64,000 nucleotides of DNA from Pyrenochaeta sp. MPI-SDFR-AT-0127 (GCA_020747015.1 JAGTJM010000004.1:1054001-1118000); one strand, 5' to 3'. Positions 1 through 12,026 are shown, counted from the stretch's first letter. Notes: generated from the letters alone by a model not told the origin. Made by a program: numbers and translations.

Positions 1-402
1 CGCACGACAAGGAGGGAAAGCCGCACCAACCGAACCAGTCAGGACGCAACTGCCGCTTACTCAGGCCGAAGTCAGCCGCTGACGGAAACGCTTCCGGCCC
101 TGCACGCCATTTGAGGCTGGCATCGAGGAAGGGGGGGGGTACGCGGTACACTAGTCCTGATATCTAGCGTTAGACCTCCCGCGGCGGGAAAAATAAAAAG
201 GGCAAATGCACAACCCCCTCACTACCTCCCGAAAACGAAAAAAAGCTACCCCGCAATAAACATCGTTTGTGTGAGCCAACTCTGCTGTGTCCCGGAGCCC
301 AATCGGATGTCTGCACCATGGGGGGTGTGTGTGTTTGTCGGTGAAGGAACCCCCGTGCATCGGATTCGGAGTTTGGGTTCGGTTAAGGTGGGGTGTGGAT
401 GC

Positions 403-403
<1 letters not shown>

Positions 404-443
<40 letters not shown>
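404..443. repeat. CTG/TGC microsatellite followed by short ATG repeat
   Basis: About ten tandem copies of the trinucleotide CTG are followed directly by three ATG units. It lies about 190 bp upstream of the GMC oxidoreductase start, in non-coding DNA. Such tracts mutate by slippage, so length polymorphism between strains is expected. Confidence 0.9.
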
Positions 444-444
<1 letters not shown>

Positions 445-540
445 TGCGTGTGCTAGTTCGTGTATGCGCTTCTGGGACTAAGGGTCCATTTGGATTTTAA
501 ATACTGTGATTTGTCTGCTTGAGGGCAGGGGTAGAGAGTG

Positions 541-547
541 TATAAAC
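541..547 (+). promoter_or_regulatory. TATA-like element upstream of GMC oxidoreductase
   Basis: TATAAAC lies 90 bp before the ATG at 631, a plausible distance for a fungal TATA box. This is motif evidence only. Confidence 0.35.
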
Positions 548-630
548 TACTTTCAGCGCCCGCATTTCTTGCATTTTCTACTCATTTGAATCTTTTGCAT
601 AGTGGATACAGCAGTGGGGAGCTTTGGATC

Positions 631-2448
631 ATGGCGTCGACCTATGACTTTGTAATTGTTGGAGGTAAGGTTTTTCTGACTCTCCAACATACTTCAAGAT
701 TTGTTGTTGCTCATATATAATGCTGCAGGTGGAACGGCGGGATGTCTGCTTGCTTACCGCCTCGCGAACTCGTCTGCGAAACCATCTGTCCTTGTCCTCG
801 AAGCGGGTGTGAATCCAGAGGGTGAGTATCTGCGCGAGCCATTCCATCGCTACACGCCCTCTGCACTGCGCCCTGACCTCGACCACGGCCATGTGTCCGA
901 GCCTGAGCCCGGGCTTGACGGACGGAAAATCACATACACAAGAGGCAAAGGCTTGGGGGGCAGCTCAATCTTGAATTTCGGTGTCTATCTGTATGGGTCT
1001 GGCGAGGACTACAATCGCTGGGCCGACCTGGTAGGGGACAGTGATTGGAATTGGGAGAGTGTGAAGAAGAGCTTTGCCTCGTTTGAGGACTACGAATTCG
1101 ATGGTTCGAATCAGTACAAGCACCTCGCTGATCCAAGCGGAAATCAGCATGGCAAGAAAGGGACGCTTAAAGTTGGTCTGCCCCCGCTGCTCGAGAGAGG
1201 CGTGGTGGAGCAAATGGAAGCTGTCATTGCAGAGGGGGACAAAGTGAATCTAGATCCAAATTCTGGCGATCCAGTTGGTATCTCGATATTTCCGTCAAGC
1301 TACAGCAAGGAGGGCAGAACTACGAGTGCAAATGCGCATCTGTTGAATCCACCAAAGAATCTGGCAATCTGGACGGATGCTACGGTGGAGAAGTTGGTGT
1401 TTGAAGGGGACAGGGTGGTGGGCGTTGTTACTAAAGACGGTCGTCAAGGTAAGATGGCCTACTTCCCTAAGACGTTGCGAGTCTGGGTGCTAACACACCT
1501 CTAGCAACGGCGAGCAAAGATGTCATCCTCAGTGCCGGCGCAATCGACACGCCTAAACTGCTTCTCTTCAATGGCATTGGGCCCAAGGCGGAACTTGAAG
1601 AGCTAGGCATCACAGTCAAGAAAGATCTTCCAGGCGTCGGCAAGCACCTCCAGGACCACGTGCTGGCCTTTATGAGTGTAGAAGTTGACGGCTCCATCAA
1701 CGACCGCTACATGTTCGAGTCCAACCCAGAGCTCCTAGCTGCAGCGGACAAGGCGTGGAAACAGGATCAGTCTGGCGCATTTGCGCTGCAACAGAGCGGG
1801 CTGTGGGGCGGCTTCCTCAAGCTCCCTGGACTCTCCGAGTTTGCAGAGTACAAAGCGTTGTCCAAGGAGGATCAGGAGTTCCTGAGCCGAGACGCTGTGC
1901 CGACGTACGAGTTTATCAACAACTCGCTCCTGTGGCCGCCGGGAACAAAGTTGACAGAGGGGAACAGCTACATGACTTGCCTTGCCTTTCTGATGAACCC
2001 ACAGTCCAAAGGCAGCGTCACATTACGCTCCAACAAGGCCGACGACAAACCCATCATCAAGCTCAACTACCTCACGCACCCATACGACAAGCGCATCATG
2101 CGCGAAGCGATCCGCACCACGTGGAGGAAGCTCGTGGAGAACCCAACCATTGCCAAGTCAGTGCGCAAGACACTGGCAGGGCCAAAGTCGCTCTCAGATG
2201 AGGATGTCGACCAGTTTGCGCGGGACAGTTCGAGCACTGTGTGGCATGCAGGCGGGACGGTCAAGATGGGCAAGGCGGACGACGCAGAGGTGTGTGTGGA
2301 CTCGAGCTTCAGGGTGCGCGGGCTGCAGGGCTTGAGGGTTGTGGATTTGAGCGTTGCGCCGTTGACGACGAACAATCACACGCAGGCGACGGCGTATCTT
2401 GTTGGGCAGAAGGCGGCGGAGAAGCTGGCCAGGGAGTATGGGCTATGA
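631..2448 (+). CDS. GMC family FAD-dependent oxidoreductase (choline dehydrogenase-like)
   Basis: Two introns (665-728 and 1449-1504, both GT-AG) join three exons into a 565-residue protein, the usual GMC length. The start at 631 puts the FAD-binding GGGTAG motif at residues 11-16, where the family has it; the first intron splits that motif. GMC signature 2 (GAIDTPKL) begins near residue 264. The C-terminal catalytic pair is visible: His near 498 in VWHAGGT and Asn near 541 in NNHTQAT. No signal peptide is seen, so the enzyme is probably intracellular, unlike secreted glucose or aryl-alcohol oxidases. The family oxidises alcohols using FAD; the substrate cannot be read from sequence. No biosynthetic cluster partners lie nearby. 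Confidence 0.93.
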
Positions 2449-3333
2449 GAGCTGGTGATGGAAGAGAGGGATGTGCATGGTGCCTGACGGAAGGGTGTAT
2501 TGGAGAGCTGCTTGGATAGATGATGATGAATTAGAATAAGAAACGCAGTATGTCCACAGCCTGGAAGAAGTCGTCGCTGTGCGCATGTCTTGCTGCCAGG
2601 TCCGTCTTGGTGCACTCGTTGGCGCTACTCGACACGCAACATCATATCGAATCCAGCAGCAACGGCATGGGTTGCGTTCTAATTTCCGCGCAATAGTCGC
2701 TCGGTCCACATGTGCCGAAGGTGATGACGAAAGGTGGTGGTGGACGTGCTGAAACATATACGAGATGAAGACGCGGGCGGTGGTTGCTGGGTGAACCGGG
2801 GGCTGAGCGTCGCCCGTCAACGAAGCGCATCAACGGCCTCGCGCAACAGCCCGCAGACGACATACACAGCTTCAATTGATACTCAGAGCCCGAATCTCTC
2901 GCACAAGGGCCGCAGCAGGTTTCAAGTTCGATCTTCGCACGCAAGCGCATCCGGGCCGGCGTTGGCTTCCCTTGGGCAGTCCCCAACCACTCCCACCCTC
3001 CCAGCCACCGCGACCAACCTCACGCAAATCTAAGTGTACCCTTTTTCTTTGGCAGCACTGCACAATCCTCACCTGCACAATTACACCATCGCACACCCTT
3101 TTTTTACATTTTGCATTCCACGTTCGCTGACTTTTATTTTTTGGCAACATTGGAGTTTGTATAGTAGTAGAACACACTGTACTCCACAGCTACACTAGCG
3201 GCATCCCAGCGACCCCGCAGAGTCCCCTCACCGCTTGATCGACGACCAGCTTCGCTCCAACCACGCGCAAGCTGCCCAACAACCCACCGACAGAAAACGC
3301 CTCGCCGTCAGTGTTTGGCCTCAATCGGTCGCC
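2449..3333. other. Intergenic region and leader before the Cys-rich membrane protein
   Basis: About 885 bp with no gene I can support. The last 300 bp are pyrimidine-rich in places (3040-3050, 3100-3140) and probably hold the promoter and 5' leader of the downstream gene. Open frames on both strands are biased by composition and match nothing recognisable. Confidence 0.5.
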
Positions 3334-4507
3334 ATGCGGCTCTTCAGCGTCCCCTCGGCCGTCCTCGGCCTGGTCGCGCTCGCATACCTGCCATCTGCGC
3401 TCGCAAAGCCGTATCCTGTGCACATTGAAGAGCTTCGCGAACTCCACAACGCCTCGCAGCTGATCGAGAAGCGCGCCTGCGACAACGGCGGCACCCCGTG
3501 CGGCTGGTACGGCACCCTGTGCTGTGCTGCCGGCTCGCAGTGCTATACCGATGCGAACAACCAGGCGCAATGCGGCGGTGCTGGAGGCGCGCCGGCGACA
3601 CAGGCTGCGGGCGGACAGTGGCAGTACAGCACGTCGACGTGGGTCGAGACGGTCGGCCTGACGACGTACACGTCCGTCTACAGCACATACATCCCCGCGA
3701 CGGCGACGTTGACGTGCAAGGACATTCAATCGCCCTGCGGCTCAAAGTGCTGCGACTCTGGCTACTACTGCCTGACCTCGGGCCAATGCGCCCTCATCGG
3801 TGCAGGCACTTCTGGCGGCATCTTGCCTTCTGGTCCGTTATCCCCTTCTGCCCCTCTGCGGCCCATAAGCTCAGGAATCGTTATAGTCACATACACGGGC
3901 ACCCCGACTGCGACAGTGCCCTTCCAGACCCCAATCCCAACCGGCGCCGCCGGCGGTCTCGTCCCAGTCGAAGAAAGCAACGGCGGCCTCTCTGGCGGCG
4001 CAATCGCTGGTATCGTTATCGGCGTCATTCTCGGCATCCTCTTTCTGCTCCTGCTCTGCTTGTTCTGCTGCGCGAGAGCCCTGTTTGACACCATCCTCGC
4101 AATCTTCGGCATTGGCAAGAAGCGCAAGCACACCCACGAGGAAACTTATATCGAAGAGCACCATCACTCTGGCGGCGCCGCTGGCGGCAGGTGGTACGGC
4201 CAAGGTCGTCCTTCCCGCCCGTCGCGACCGTCGTCAGAGAAGAAGCACGGCATGGGCAAGGGCCTGGGTATGGCAGCCGTCCTTGGTGGATTGGCGCTAG
4301 CCCTAGGATTGAAGAGGAAGCACGACAAGAAGGATGATAAGAGCACCACGGTCAGTGGGTCGAGCTACTACTACAGCGACTACACAAGCTCAAGTGAGTA
4401 TTTCCCAAATCCACACTCTATGCAAACACACCACTAACAAACTCATAGGCAGCGCAAGCTCTTCCGACCGGCACACACGCCGGACACATCACTCGTCAAG
4501 ACGATGA
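3334..4507 (+). CDS. Cysteine-rich, single-pass membrane protein with Kex2-like site
   Basis: The second in-frame ATG (3334) is chosen because it starts a clean signal peptide (about residues 1-24, ending SALA). An intron at 4394-4448 (GTGAGT...TAG) adds a short Ser/Arg tail, giving 372 residues. After the signal comes a short segment ending in KR (residues 46-47), a candidate Kex2 site, then two cysteine-rich blocks (about 48-80 and 128-152) each with a CC pair, a Ser/Thr/Pro-rich stretch, one transmembrane helix near 219-245, and a basic His/Lys/Arg-rich tail. This topology, with an extracellular Cys-rich head, glycosylated stalk, one helix and cytosolic tail, resembles fungal wall sensors, but I do not recognise a named family. 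The upstream in-frame ATG at 3235 would bury the signal peptide and is less likely. Confidence 0.8.
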
Positions 4508-5754
4508 TGAAGACAATCCTCATCCCCATTGTATAAAGCCCTTTTCTTCACTTCCTTGTTTCTAGTCTTGCAGCGGTTTTCTACGGCATGGTGTGGTTCC
4601 TTGAGTACCTCTGCATCTTTGCGGACACGTCCGCATTTTTACCTCATGGCGTTATTCTGGTGCTTTTTCCTTTCTTCTAACGACAAAGATGGTTTCCAAT
4701 GAGCCCCAGCATGATGCAGTGCTGACATGGGAGGGCTGGTTAATGATGCATACATGGCACGCATAAAATATGAGAGAGGATTATGAGTTATTGGCATATG
4801 TATAGGCAAAGAGGAGAGCCCTGTGAGGCTTGTGAATATGATGATTTGTCCACACTCATGATTTCTTTGTTATTGATTAAATCTGTGTTGTATGCTTGAT
4901 CTTGATAACCTGACACCACGGGAAAGGAAGAGTGTCGTAAGAAGATGCCTTTAAAAGGTGATCAACAGTAGTCAAGTCTGACGGTGTCTAAGCTAAGCTA
5001 GCTGTTGGCTGAGTCTTGGTAGTAGATTTTCAAATATGGATGCAGCATGAGAGCCCCTTTAAATGTAGCAATATGGCATGAATCAAAGATCTCTATAACA
5101 CTTGGATCCGCCTTTCGAGCAGCCGTGAATCGTGACTTGCTTAGGTCGTGTGTCCAGCTATCCAACAAAAAAAAAGAAAATCAGTAAAAACGGTTCCTCG
5201 ATGCACAAATGCATGCTCTACACTTCCCCCAGCGATGAGGGAAAACGGTTCAGTAAAACGGCAGTCCCATATGCCTACTATTAGGATGACGAACATCACT
5301 GCTCTTCAAACGTCCCTTTTCCAATGACGCACACATGGCAATAATCCACGTCCACGGTGTATGCGCTGGATTCTGGGAAAGATTGAACATATCCTGCACG
5401 GCAAAGACGTGCACCCATATCGCTTCGGCGATCCTAGTCTCAGATATGGGAATGAGGACACGTCAGATTGTGACGAATAGATAGTTGATTATTCTACCTA
5501 GGATAGTATATATAGTACAAGCACACAAACATTGCACTGCTTTCTCACAAAACCACTCAGCAACTCTGACAGTGGTGGAAGCTGGACCGTCTGGCTTCCT
5601 CCTTTCCTTTTTAGGCCGTATAGTCTGACAGCCAAGGACTAGTACCTTATACACTAGGCAGTGGGGCACGTGACGTTGAATAGACCCCCCGCCGTGTAAG
5701 CAGCAACATTCCTACCTCCTGATCAACCAAAAGTACGAAGAAGAAAATCTCGCC
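4508..5754. other. AT-rich intergenic region
   Basis: About 1.2 kb with no coding signal I can support. It marks the change from the GC-richer genes on the left to the AT-richer island 5.8-11.4 kb. Confidence 0.5.
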
Positions 5755-5807
5755 ATGGTTCGCAACGTCATATCGCTGCACAAGCCCGATACATTCCCCT
5801 TGCAAAA

Positions 5808-6160
5808 GACCTTGAGAAATTCCTCAAAGACAAATTTGGCCAGCAGCACCCCGGATTTGATTTCCAGGTCGAGGTAATGCCCCAAATTCTACCTCACCTC
5901 AAAAAACTCAAAGCTGACCCGGCATGTAGCATAGTTGCGACCGATGGACATTTGACGCGCCGGAAGAGATCGATAAGGTCAGTGACATCACAATGGGTTT
6001 TAACATTCTCTAATGACAACAGACGGAGATCGAGTCAGTGTGGAAGGACTACCTATTCTTCACCCTCAAATGCTTACGGAGCTTACAGTCAATTGATCGA
6101 GGCTATCACAAGCAGACAAAATGGCAGCCTGGTTCAAAATTGAGGTGGCTGTGTATTTAG
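5808..6160 (+). CDS. Short KFG/APE module, start not found (possible remnant)
   Basis: Three coding pieces join in frame: 5808-5873, 5930-5977 and 6023-6160, through introns 5874-5929 and 5978-6022. The peptide runs DLEKFLKDKFG..., then a 16-codon exon HSCDRWTFDAPEEIDK, then TEIESVWKDY..., stopping at 6158-6160. The same arrangement, with a 16-codon middle exon and phase-0 introns at matching places, occurs at 58947-59305. The reading frame continues upstream of 5808 to a stop at 5697 but contains no ATG; the ATG at 5755 is in another frame. So either a first exon is missed or the 5' end has decayed. Function unknown. Confidence 0.45.
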
Positions 6161-6405
6161 TCCATTTTCTAGCGTTTTCTTTGAGATTGATCTCATGGGT
6201 TTACTGGTTGGGCACTCATGGGCGGCATCAGGTTAGCTGTTCAGCCTCGTAGCATGATCAAGCCGTGTGCCCCGCAATGGCCTTGCCAGGCCTCATTCAT
6301 TCTTGTTGTACAGCACCATTCCCTATTTATTTTAAGCCTCTGTTAGGTGATACAAAGCTTATATGTGAACGATTTGTTCGAGGTATTTTGTCTCTATTGC
6401 CCGCC

Positions 6406-7966
6406 ATGCCACCACAGCGTTCTCAGCCTCGGATGGCTCCCAGCTGTGAAGCTCTTCTTCCCGACCATAGTACCAACATCCGGATGCGAGTCACGGATAT
6501 CGCAGAAGGTGCGCTTCGGATGGGAAAGATATGTTTGGTTTGCTGACAATGTCAAGAGCTGTACTGCACTACTCTCTGTACATCGCCAGGCGAGGCTTGT
6601 GCGACCTTGAGCAGCATAGCCTCGTCAAAAACAAGGCTGCGCATCATGTATGAATCTCCATTTGGTCACATTTGTACACAGTATCATTTATGTGCAGATC
6701 AATATACTCCGCAAGGACAATTGCGCCCTTGGATATTACCCCTACACTACTGGACTCGATACTCAGAAAATGGGAAGTACCCCAATCCTTCAGAGACATA
6801 GTCTTATCATTCGGACGTGTACCAGATGCCTCGGAAGGAAGTCACAGTCATTTTGGGTCGGCGAAAAGAGAGTTCAAGCAGGAGGTGTGGTACCGACTGT
6901 GTTTTGTCGAACAGAACATGCGAAGCGCCCATACTCCATGGTCACTGCGGCATACAGGAGTTTATCATCGCCACTCTCAACCCAATGCTCCAGATCTTGT
7001 AATACTTTTACATTGTGTTCGGGATCCAACCCTTGACAGGCAAGTAATGTCCCTTGAACATGATGCCAGCCAACGTGCAGATCTCTGCGCAGACCCGCGT
7101 CTCATCCACACCTGGCTATATTCAACATATAACCATTGGCACCAATATCTCCAGCATATCTGCGCCAACACTTTTGAAGACGACCTAGAGCTTGTTCAAA
7201 AGCCAGGAGACACTACCGCGGATTCTTGCTTTCGTCGCATCCAAAGTTTGCGTCACGCCAAGGAGACTTTTGCTCATGCTCGTACTTGCTGCACCATTAC
7301 ATCGGAACTGCTGGGTCGATTGCTCGCGCTCCAAAAGAGGTCATCTACTCAGGCTGCTGGAATGCGAGAGTTCAAGGCCAAACTGATAGGCTATGGTCGC
7401 ACTGCCGACAACTCGCTCCAGCGAGTGCAGGATCTGATTGATCTCGTGCGTAGACACTCATTCCCATGCGACACTCCATGCTGACTCGTCATAGGCCAAC
7501 AATACACTTACAGAAGTTCATAGACTAGAAGCTGTCAAGGCCAGCACTCACGTGCGCAATCTGGCACACGAGATCAAGACGACTCAGTCCGAGGCAGCCA
7601 GAGTTGGCGCCCAGTTGAGAGATATCACTGAAAATATCAAAGCTTTGACAGAGGAGACTGTCAATGACAGCACGGCCGTCAAAATCATCACTTTTTTATC
7701 CGCCATATATCTGCCTGGCACTTTTGTAGCTGTGAGTCAAACGTCGTATTATTCTATCTGGCGCAAGGACATGTCGACTAAGCATGACAATTCAGACGCT
7801 ATTTGGCATGAACTTCTTCGCTTTCGACGACTTGTCAGGAAGGCTGAAGATCTCGCCTGACTTTTGGATCTTTAGCGCGTCGTGGCTGCCTTTGTCAGTG
7901 GTTACGGGCGCAAGCTACGTCTTCATTCAATATTTTTACTCAAGGCGCAGGCGGCGACGTCCATGA
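6406..7966 (+). CDS. CorA-like membrane protein with GMN motif
   Basis: Five exons (6406-6508, 6557-6647, 6698-7445, 7495-7731, 7796-7966) give 449 residues; introns are 48-64 bp with branch-like CTGAC/CTAAC sites. The last intron joins FVA to TLFGMNFF, recreating the CorA GMN signature after the first transmembrane helix (YLPGTFVA). A second helix follows (about WIFSASWLPLSVV...), then a short Arg-rich C-terminus. The middle part (DITPTLLDSILRKW, IVLSFG, WYRLCFVEQN) fits the soluble N-terminal region of fungal CorA-like proteins, and a long helical segment precedes the membrane part. Family members are related to Mg2+ channels, but fungal forms with this N-terminal region are mostly uncharacterised. 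An upstream in-frame ATG at 6274 would add 44 residues. It lies tail-to-tail with the kinase gene, 96 bp apart. Confidence 0.8.
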
Positions 7967-8062
7967 CATTTCATTTTTCCGCAATGACTATTGGATGGAT
8001 AGGACTGACACTGACAACGGGGGATGACTTATTCAACTCTAGCGTTGAACTTAAAACTACAT

Positions 8063-11000
8063 CTACTGTCGTTCAGACGGGTCTTCGCAAACAGCATGTA
8101 TGGTCAGAACCTCATCATTCTTCGTACATATCAATATAGTCATGTTTCCACTCTTAGGAAACGGTACCACGCTCATCGCAGTTATATCAGATGCATCCAA
8201 ATCCAGCTTGACCAGGTGGTCCTTGCGTAACAATTTGCCAAAGAGAGTTCCTTTCGCAAGGCGTTGCAACTCGTGCTCTATGTCGCAGCGCTTGATGGTA
8301 GGTTTCTGGTGACTCTCGCCATCCACGAAGAAGAACGCAGCGTCCTTGTAGAGACAGCTTGCACCAAACTGGCTGGTCTTGGGAGTGGGCTCCGAGACAC
8401 GCTCGAACTCCTGATCCCAGACCATGTATTCTGCCTGAGAAGTTTGGAAGGTACAACCAATGCGTTTGCTGAAAGGTTGGATGTTCCTAGGATATTGTGG
8501 ACCGAGCTCTGAAGGATGGATAACCTTGCTCGTATGTACCAATTCACAAACATGACTATTGCCATTCTTTATTAGTTGCCAGACCCCTATACGAAGACGA
8601 TCATTCGCTTTTTTCTCTGCAATATACAGGTGACGGCCGACATTGTCGAAGGCGATGCTGCTGATTGTCCAACCGTAGGGATCAGCTCTAGTCCTCGGAT
8701 GAACTACAGCTAACTCACTGCCATCGCAGCTATCGAACATTAATAAACTGAAGAATGAGCTAGATTCCAAAGTGCACTTACGCGGCATCGATATAGTATA
8801 CTTTGTGCATGAAAAGCAACGCCACAGATCCACGCGTCGAGACTGCGACCGATTTTAGTATGCCCCGTGACTCTGATTGTGCAGAGTCATGCAGTCTACG
8901 GGACTTGCGAGTAGCAATCTATATCACTCAGAAAATCATGTTCCACTATTCCATGATTCAATGAACTTACATTATAAAATTTGGCTACCTGTTGACCCCA
9001 AACAACAAGATATTCTCCGGCTATAGAGACTTGTGACCATTCATACCCAACTGGTAGGCATATCCTGAATCGCAATTCAGGTCGGGGTTTTGAGCCTTCT
9101 TTGCCAAGTCCGATACGGTATGCACTCACCCAATCTTCCTTGAATGACCGCGACTGTCGCCGTGTGAGGAACACAACATGCTCTCCGGAGCGACACAAAG
9201 AACGATCAAATGTTTGTCCAGGTAGATGTTCCCGAAATGCAAGAGTGCGATGCGGCTTGCAGTCCTTGATGACCTCCAAGTTGTTTCGTAATCTTCGGGG
9301 CGAACAATATCTATTAGGGCTTAATGCAATGCGGGATTGAGTTGCCGAATTCCTGGAAAGTGGTGCGTTCTCAGAATCATCCTCGCTTGGGGCCTCGGGA
9401 ACGATGGACTCATCCATGCAGGTGGTTCTGGTTGGGTCCCGTGCTGTACCAGGCACTTCGATAGCTGCTGAACTACCACCGGCCCCAGCATGTGGTGCTA
9501 TGATTAGCTGTGGATCGCTTGTCACAGTGTCAGTGATTGTGGTATCGGGGCCATCTTTGAAGCTAGCTGTTTCAGAATGCGTCGTTTCGTTAGCCATGGG
9601 ACTTGAAGCTACGGGGCTGCCTTGTTGACTACCATGTATCTTAGCCAGACAATTCGGCAGTTGACCAGGGCCTTCATGTTGGCTATGTGCATGGTGATCG
9701 ACATGGTCCATCTACATTTGCACTTCAGAGGATTTGGGTCGTGACTCTCTATCGGTCTCGAGAAGCTGCAGTATGGTCTCTACACAACATGAGACTAGTG
9801 TTTTAGGAAGTGATGCAGTCCCGACAAGTTCCCGAAGCCATTTTACGATGCCCGGTCTGACCTGATAAGTCTTTTTTATATGCGCTGAGCTAGCGACCAA
9901 ATTCGCTCTTTTCTCGTAGAAATAATCGGTCTTGTGGACACCTTTGCGCGCTTTGCGAAAGTCGTGTACAAACGATGAACCGCCGATCGAGAAAGCGAGA
10001 ACTTCGGCGAGGACACATCCAAAAGCCCAGATATCGCCTCCTCGTCCTGCGCCAGTAAGAGTGGTGATATTGTCCGATTCGGGACCCCCGACTTCCGGAG
10101 GCTGGTAAGCACCAGGTGCGCGACGTGCGGGTGTGTTCATTGAGAGATCTCTCTCAAAATAATCTTGCATTGATGAGAATTGTGTCGTATTCAGTTGATC
10201 GTCCTTCTTGAATGCCGAGAGACCGAAGTCGCACAGAATCCACTTGCCAACTTTTGACGGACCGCTTGATATATCATCCCGCTTAATCAAGACATTGTCT
10301 GGCTTCAGATCCATGTGTGCGAAGTAAACACGGTTGCGATTAGCTCTGTGCGTCAAGATTCCCTCGTGAAGCCACTTTAAGGCGTCAGCTATGTGCCGCA
10401 TCTGGCGACAGATACTCTCCAGTGTAGTTCGGGGGTCTGCCAAGACCCCAGGGAACCACTTATCAAAATCATAGATTTGCTTTGCTGTGTGGTCCTTGCC
10501 CTCTCGCAGGAAATGATCAAGGTCATGACGGTCGGCCCACGGCAGAAGTATCAAATGTCTGCCTCTATGATGGACAATAGTGAGATGAATCAGGATGTGT
10601 TCATGACTTGTGCTACTTTCCTTGAGCAACTGAAGGTTATAGAGCTCGCGCTCGATGTCATGGCGTGCCAGTGAACTCGCGGAGTGATATTTCTTGCAGG
10701 CAACAATTTTCGGCTGTTCTGATGAGATGTTGACTTACGTTAGAGGCGTGCGTACTTACTCCCTGGTTTGTATGTTCTTCATGTCGTGTGAAGAAGTGAA
10801 ATGGAGCTATTGTCACTTTGTCCACTACACCATATGCACCAGATGATACATCTTCCGAGATTTCTTGGAATGGCAAGCGACAGTCTTTATTTATATCCTG
10901 CACTTCTGATGATTCGCACAGCGTTGCCTGATGTCCACGTGAGATTGTGTGTGTTGGATGCAGATGTGGGTATTAACGAACCGGTACGAAAATATGCTGC

Positions 11001-11386
11001 AGAGATTGAAATTTGGGCCTCAGCAGGGGATCTTCAAGCCATTTTAAAGAATCGAGTCCCGCCGGTAGACCAGTGTCTTTAAATGGGAGGTCGCGGCCTT
11101 CGACCATACGGTTTCCAATGTCGTCCAAGCATTCAGTTCCATTGATCCATATCAGAATTGACAACACCCTGAGGAAATTCTTACGTATTCGCTCGAGGCC
11201 GTCCGTAGAAAGCTCAGCCACGCACAAGACCGCCTCGATAACATCATGGCCTGTCCAAGCTCTTTCAATTTCATCGTACGGAATGAATTCTTCAGTGACG
11301 CTGCCGGCATGGACAATCTTGCTCGCTAAATACGTTCCTACGCGTTTCCTAGCAGCCTTGACATCAGCAGACGTTCGTGCTGCCAT
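8063..11386 (-). CDS. Protein kinase with long C-terminal extension, in-frame TAG between them
   Basis: Exons on the minus strand: 11386-10988 (or 10982), 10927-10760, 10713-8971, 8918-8782 and 8729-8063, totalling about 1038 codons. Residues 1-135 are a pre-kinase region (IRKNFLRVLSILIW, GRDLPF, LQHIF). Kinase motifs follow: glycine loop SSGAYGVV, VACKKY lysine, HMDLKPDN (Met replaces the usual Arg), DFGLSAF, YQPPE, and GDIWAFGCV. At 9712-9714, near codon 523, a TAG interrupts the frame just after the kinase domain. The same frame then stays open for about 515 more codons, with two good introns and repeated hydrophobic strands suggesting a propeller. A weak 84 bp intron (GTGCAA...CTAAG) could remove the TAG; otherwise the product ends after the kinase, the codon is read through, or the gene is damaged. 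The ATG at 11386 follows an in-frame stop. Confidence 0.8.
9712..9714 (-). other. In-frame TAG separating kinase domain from C-terminal extension
   Basis: Both flanking open frames are in the same phase and only this codon divides them. The codon immediately downstream is ATG. A GTGCAA donor 9 bp upstream and an AAG acceptor 84 bp downstream of it would splice it out in frame, but the donor is weak by fungal standards. Confidence 0.8.
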
Positions 11387-12026
11387 CTCGGGGCTGCTTT
11401 GCTAGTGGTCGATCAAATCGTGCTGGCTGTAGATCTCTCCCACGAGCCATGGTCTTCTGCTTGGTCTACTTTATCGTGGTCTGTGCTACATGCAGGTGCG
11501 GCTAACAAAGTGTAACTCGGTGAGATTACAGCAAAACCAGTTCGACTGGTGTTGCCCCTCCTGAAGTGGTGAGCGTAATGATTTCTTCCAACGCGGCTCC
11601 AAGGCTGAGAATGGATATGGTCAGGTGATCCAGCGCAAGGGCCTTAGGGCCAACCATGCTACGTCTCTGATTGGAGAGTGCAGAAAGCCCAATGCATCTG
11701 GAGTTGCGTTGGCTTGCGAGCTCGTGTCAAGTAGACGTGCAGGTTGTCGGTATGCATCAAGCCAATAATGTGTCAGCAAACAAAAGTACAATGCCGGCTC
11801 CCGAAGCTCTCGAGTGTGGACGCATTTACAAAAGTACTACTGGGGTTTAACTTTGAAACATGGTCGTGAATGCAAAGTTGGTGAAATGAGTTGTTCAGAT
11901 TCCAACGTGCAGACTCTGTGATGCAAAAGTACAGTGTTAAAGTCTGTATAAAGGGGAAGTTTGACTGGAAATCGAAGGACTGCGCTCTATTGTTCCATTA
12001 CATAAGTTTCGCTTCACACATTCCCT
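11387..12026. other. Intergenic, upstream of the kinase gene
   Basis: About 640 bp, probably the promoter of the minus-strand kinase. I see no gene or recognisable element. Confidence 0.45.

Larger units (their letters stand above)
1..630. other. Upstream region of the GMC oxidoreductase gene
   Basis: No gene is supported here. The stretch holds a run of G near 130-138, a CTG/TGC trinucleotide tract near 404-435 running into ATG repeats to about 443, and a TATA-like element at 541. Short open frames cross the tract but lack coding character. Confidence 0.6.

Noticed and set aside
1104..1113. GGTTCGAATC resembling a tRNA B box
   Set aside because: It lies inside the GMC coding exon and no A box, acceptor stem or cloverleaf surrounds it. 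A similar string near 50994 is within the HET exon.
631..4507. Secondary-metabolite cluster around the GMC oxidoreductase
   Set aside because: No synthase, tailoring enzymes, transporter or regulator accompanies it.
5755..5877. ATG-initiated frame at 5755 as start of the module gene
   Set aside because: It is in a different phase from DLEKFLKDKFG and stops at 5877; joining needs an unsupported shift.
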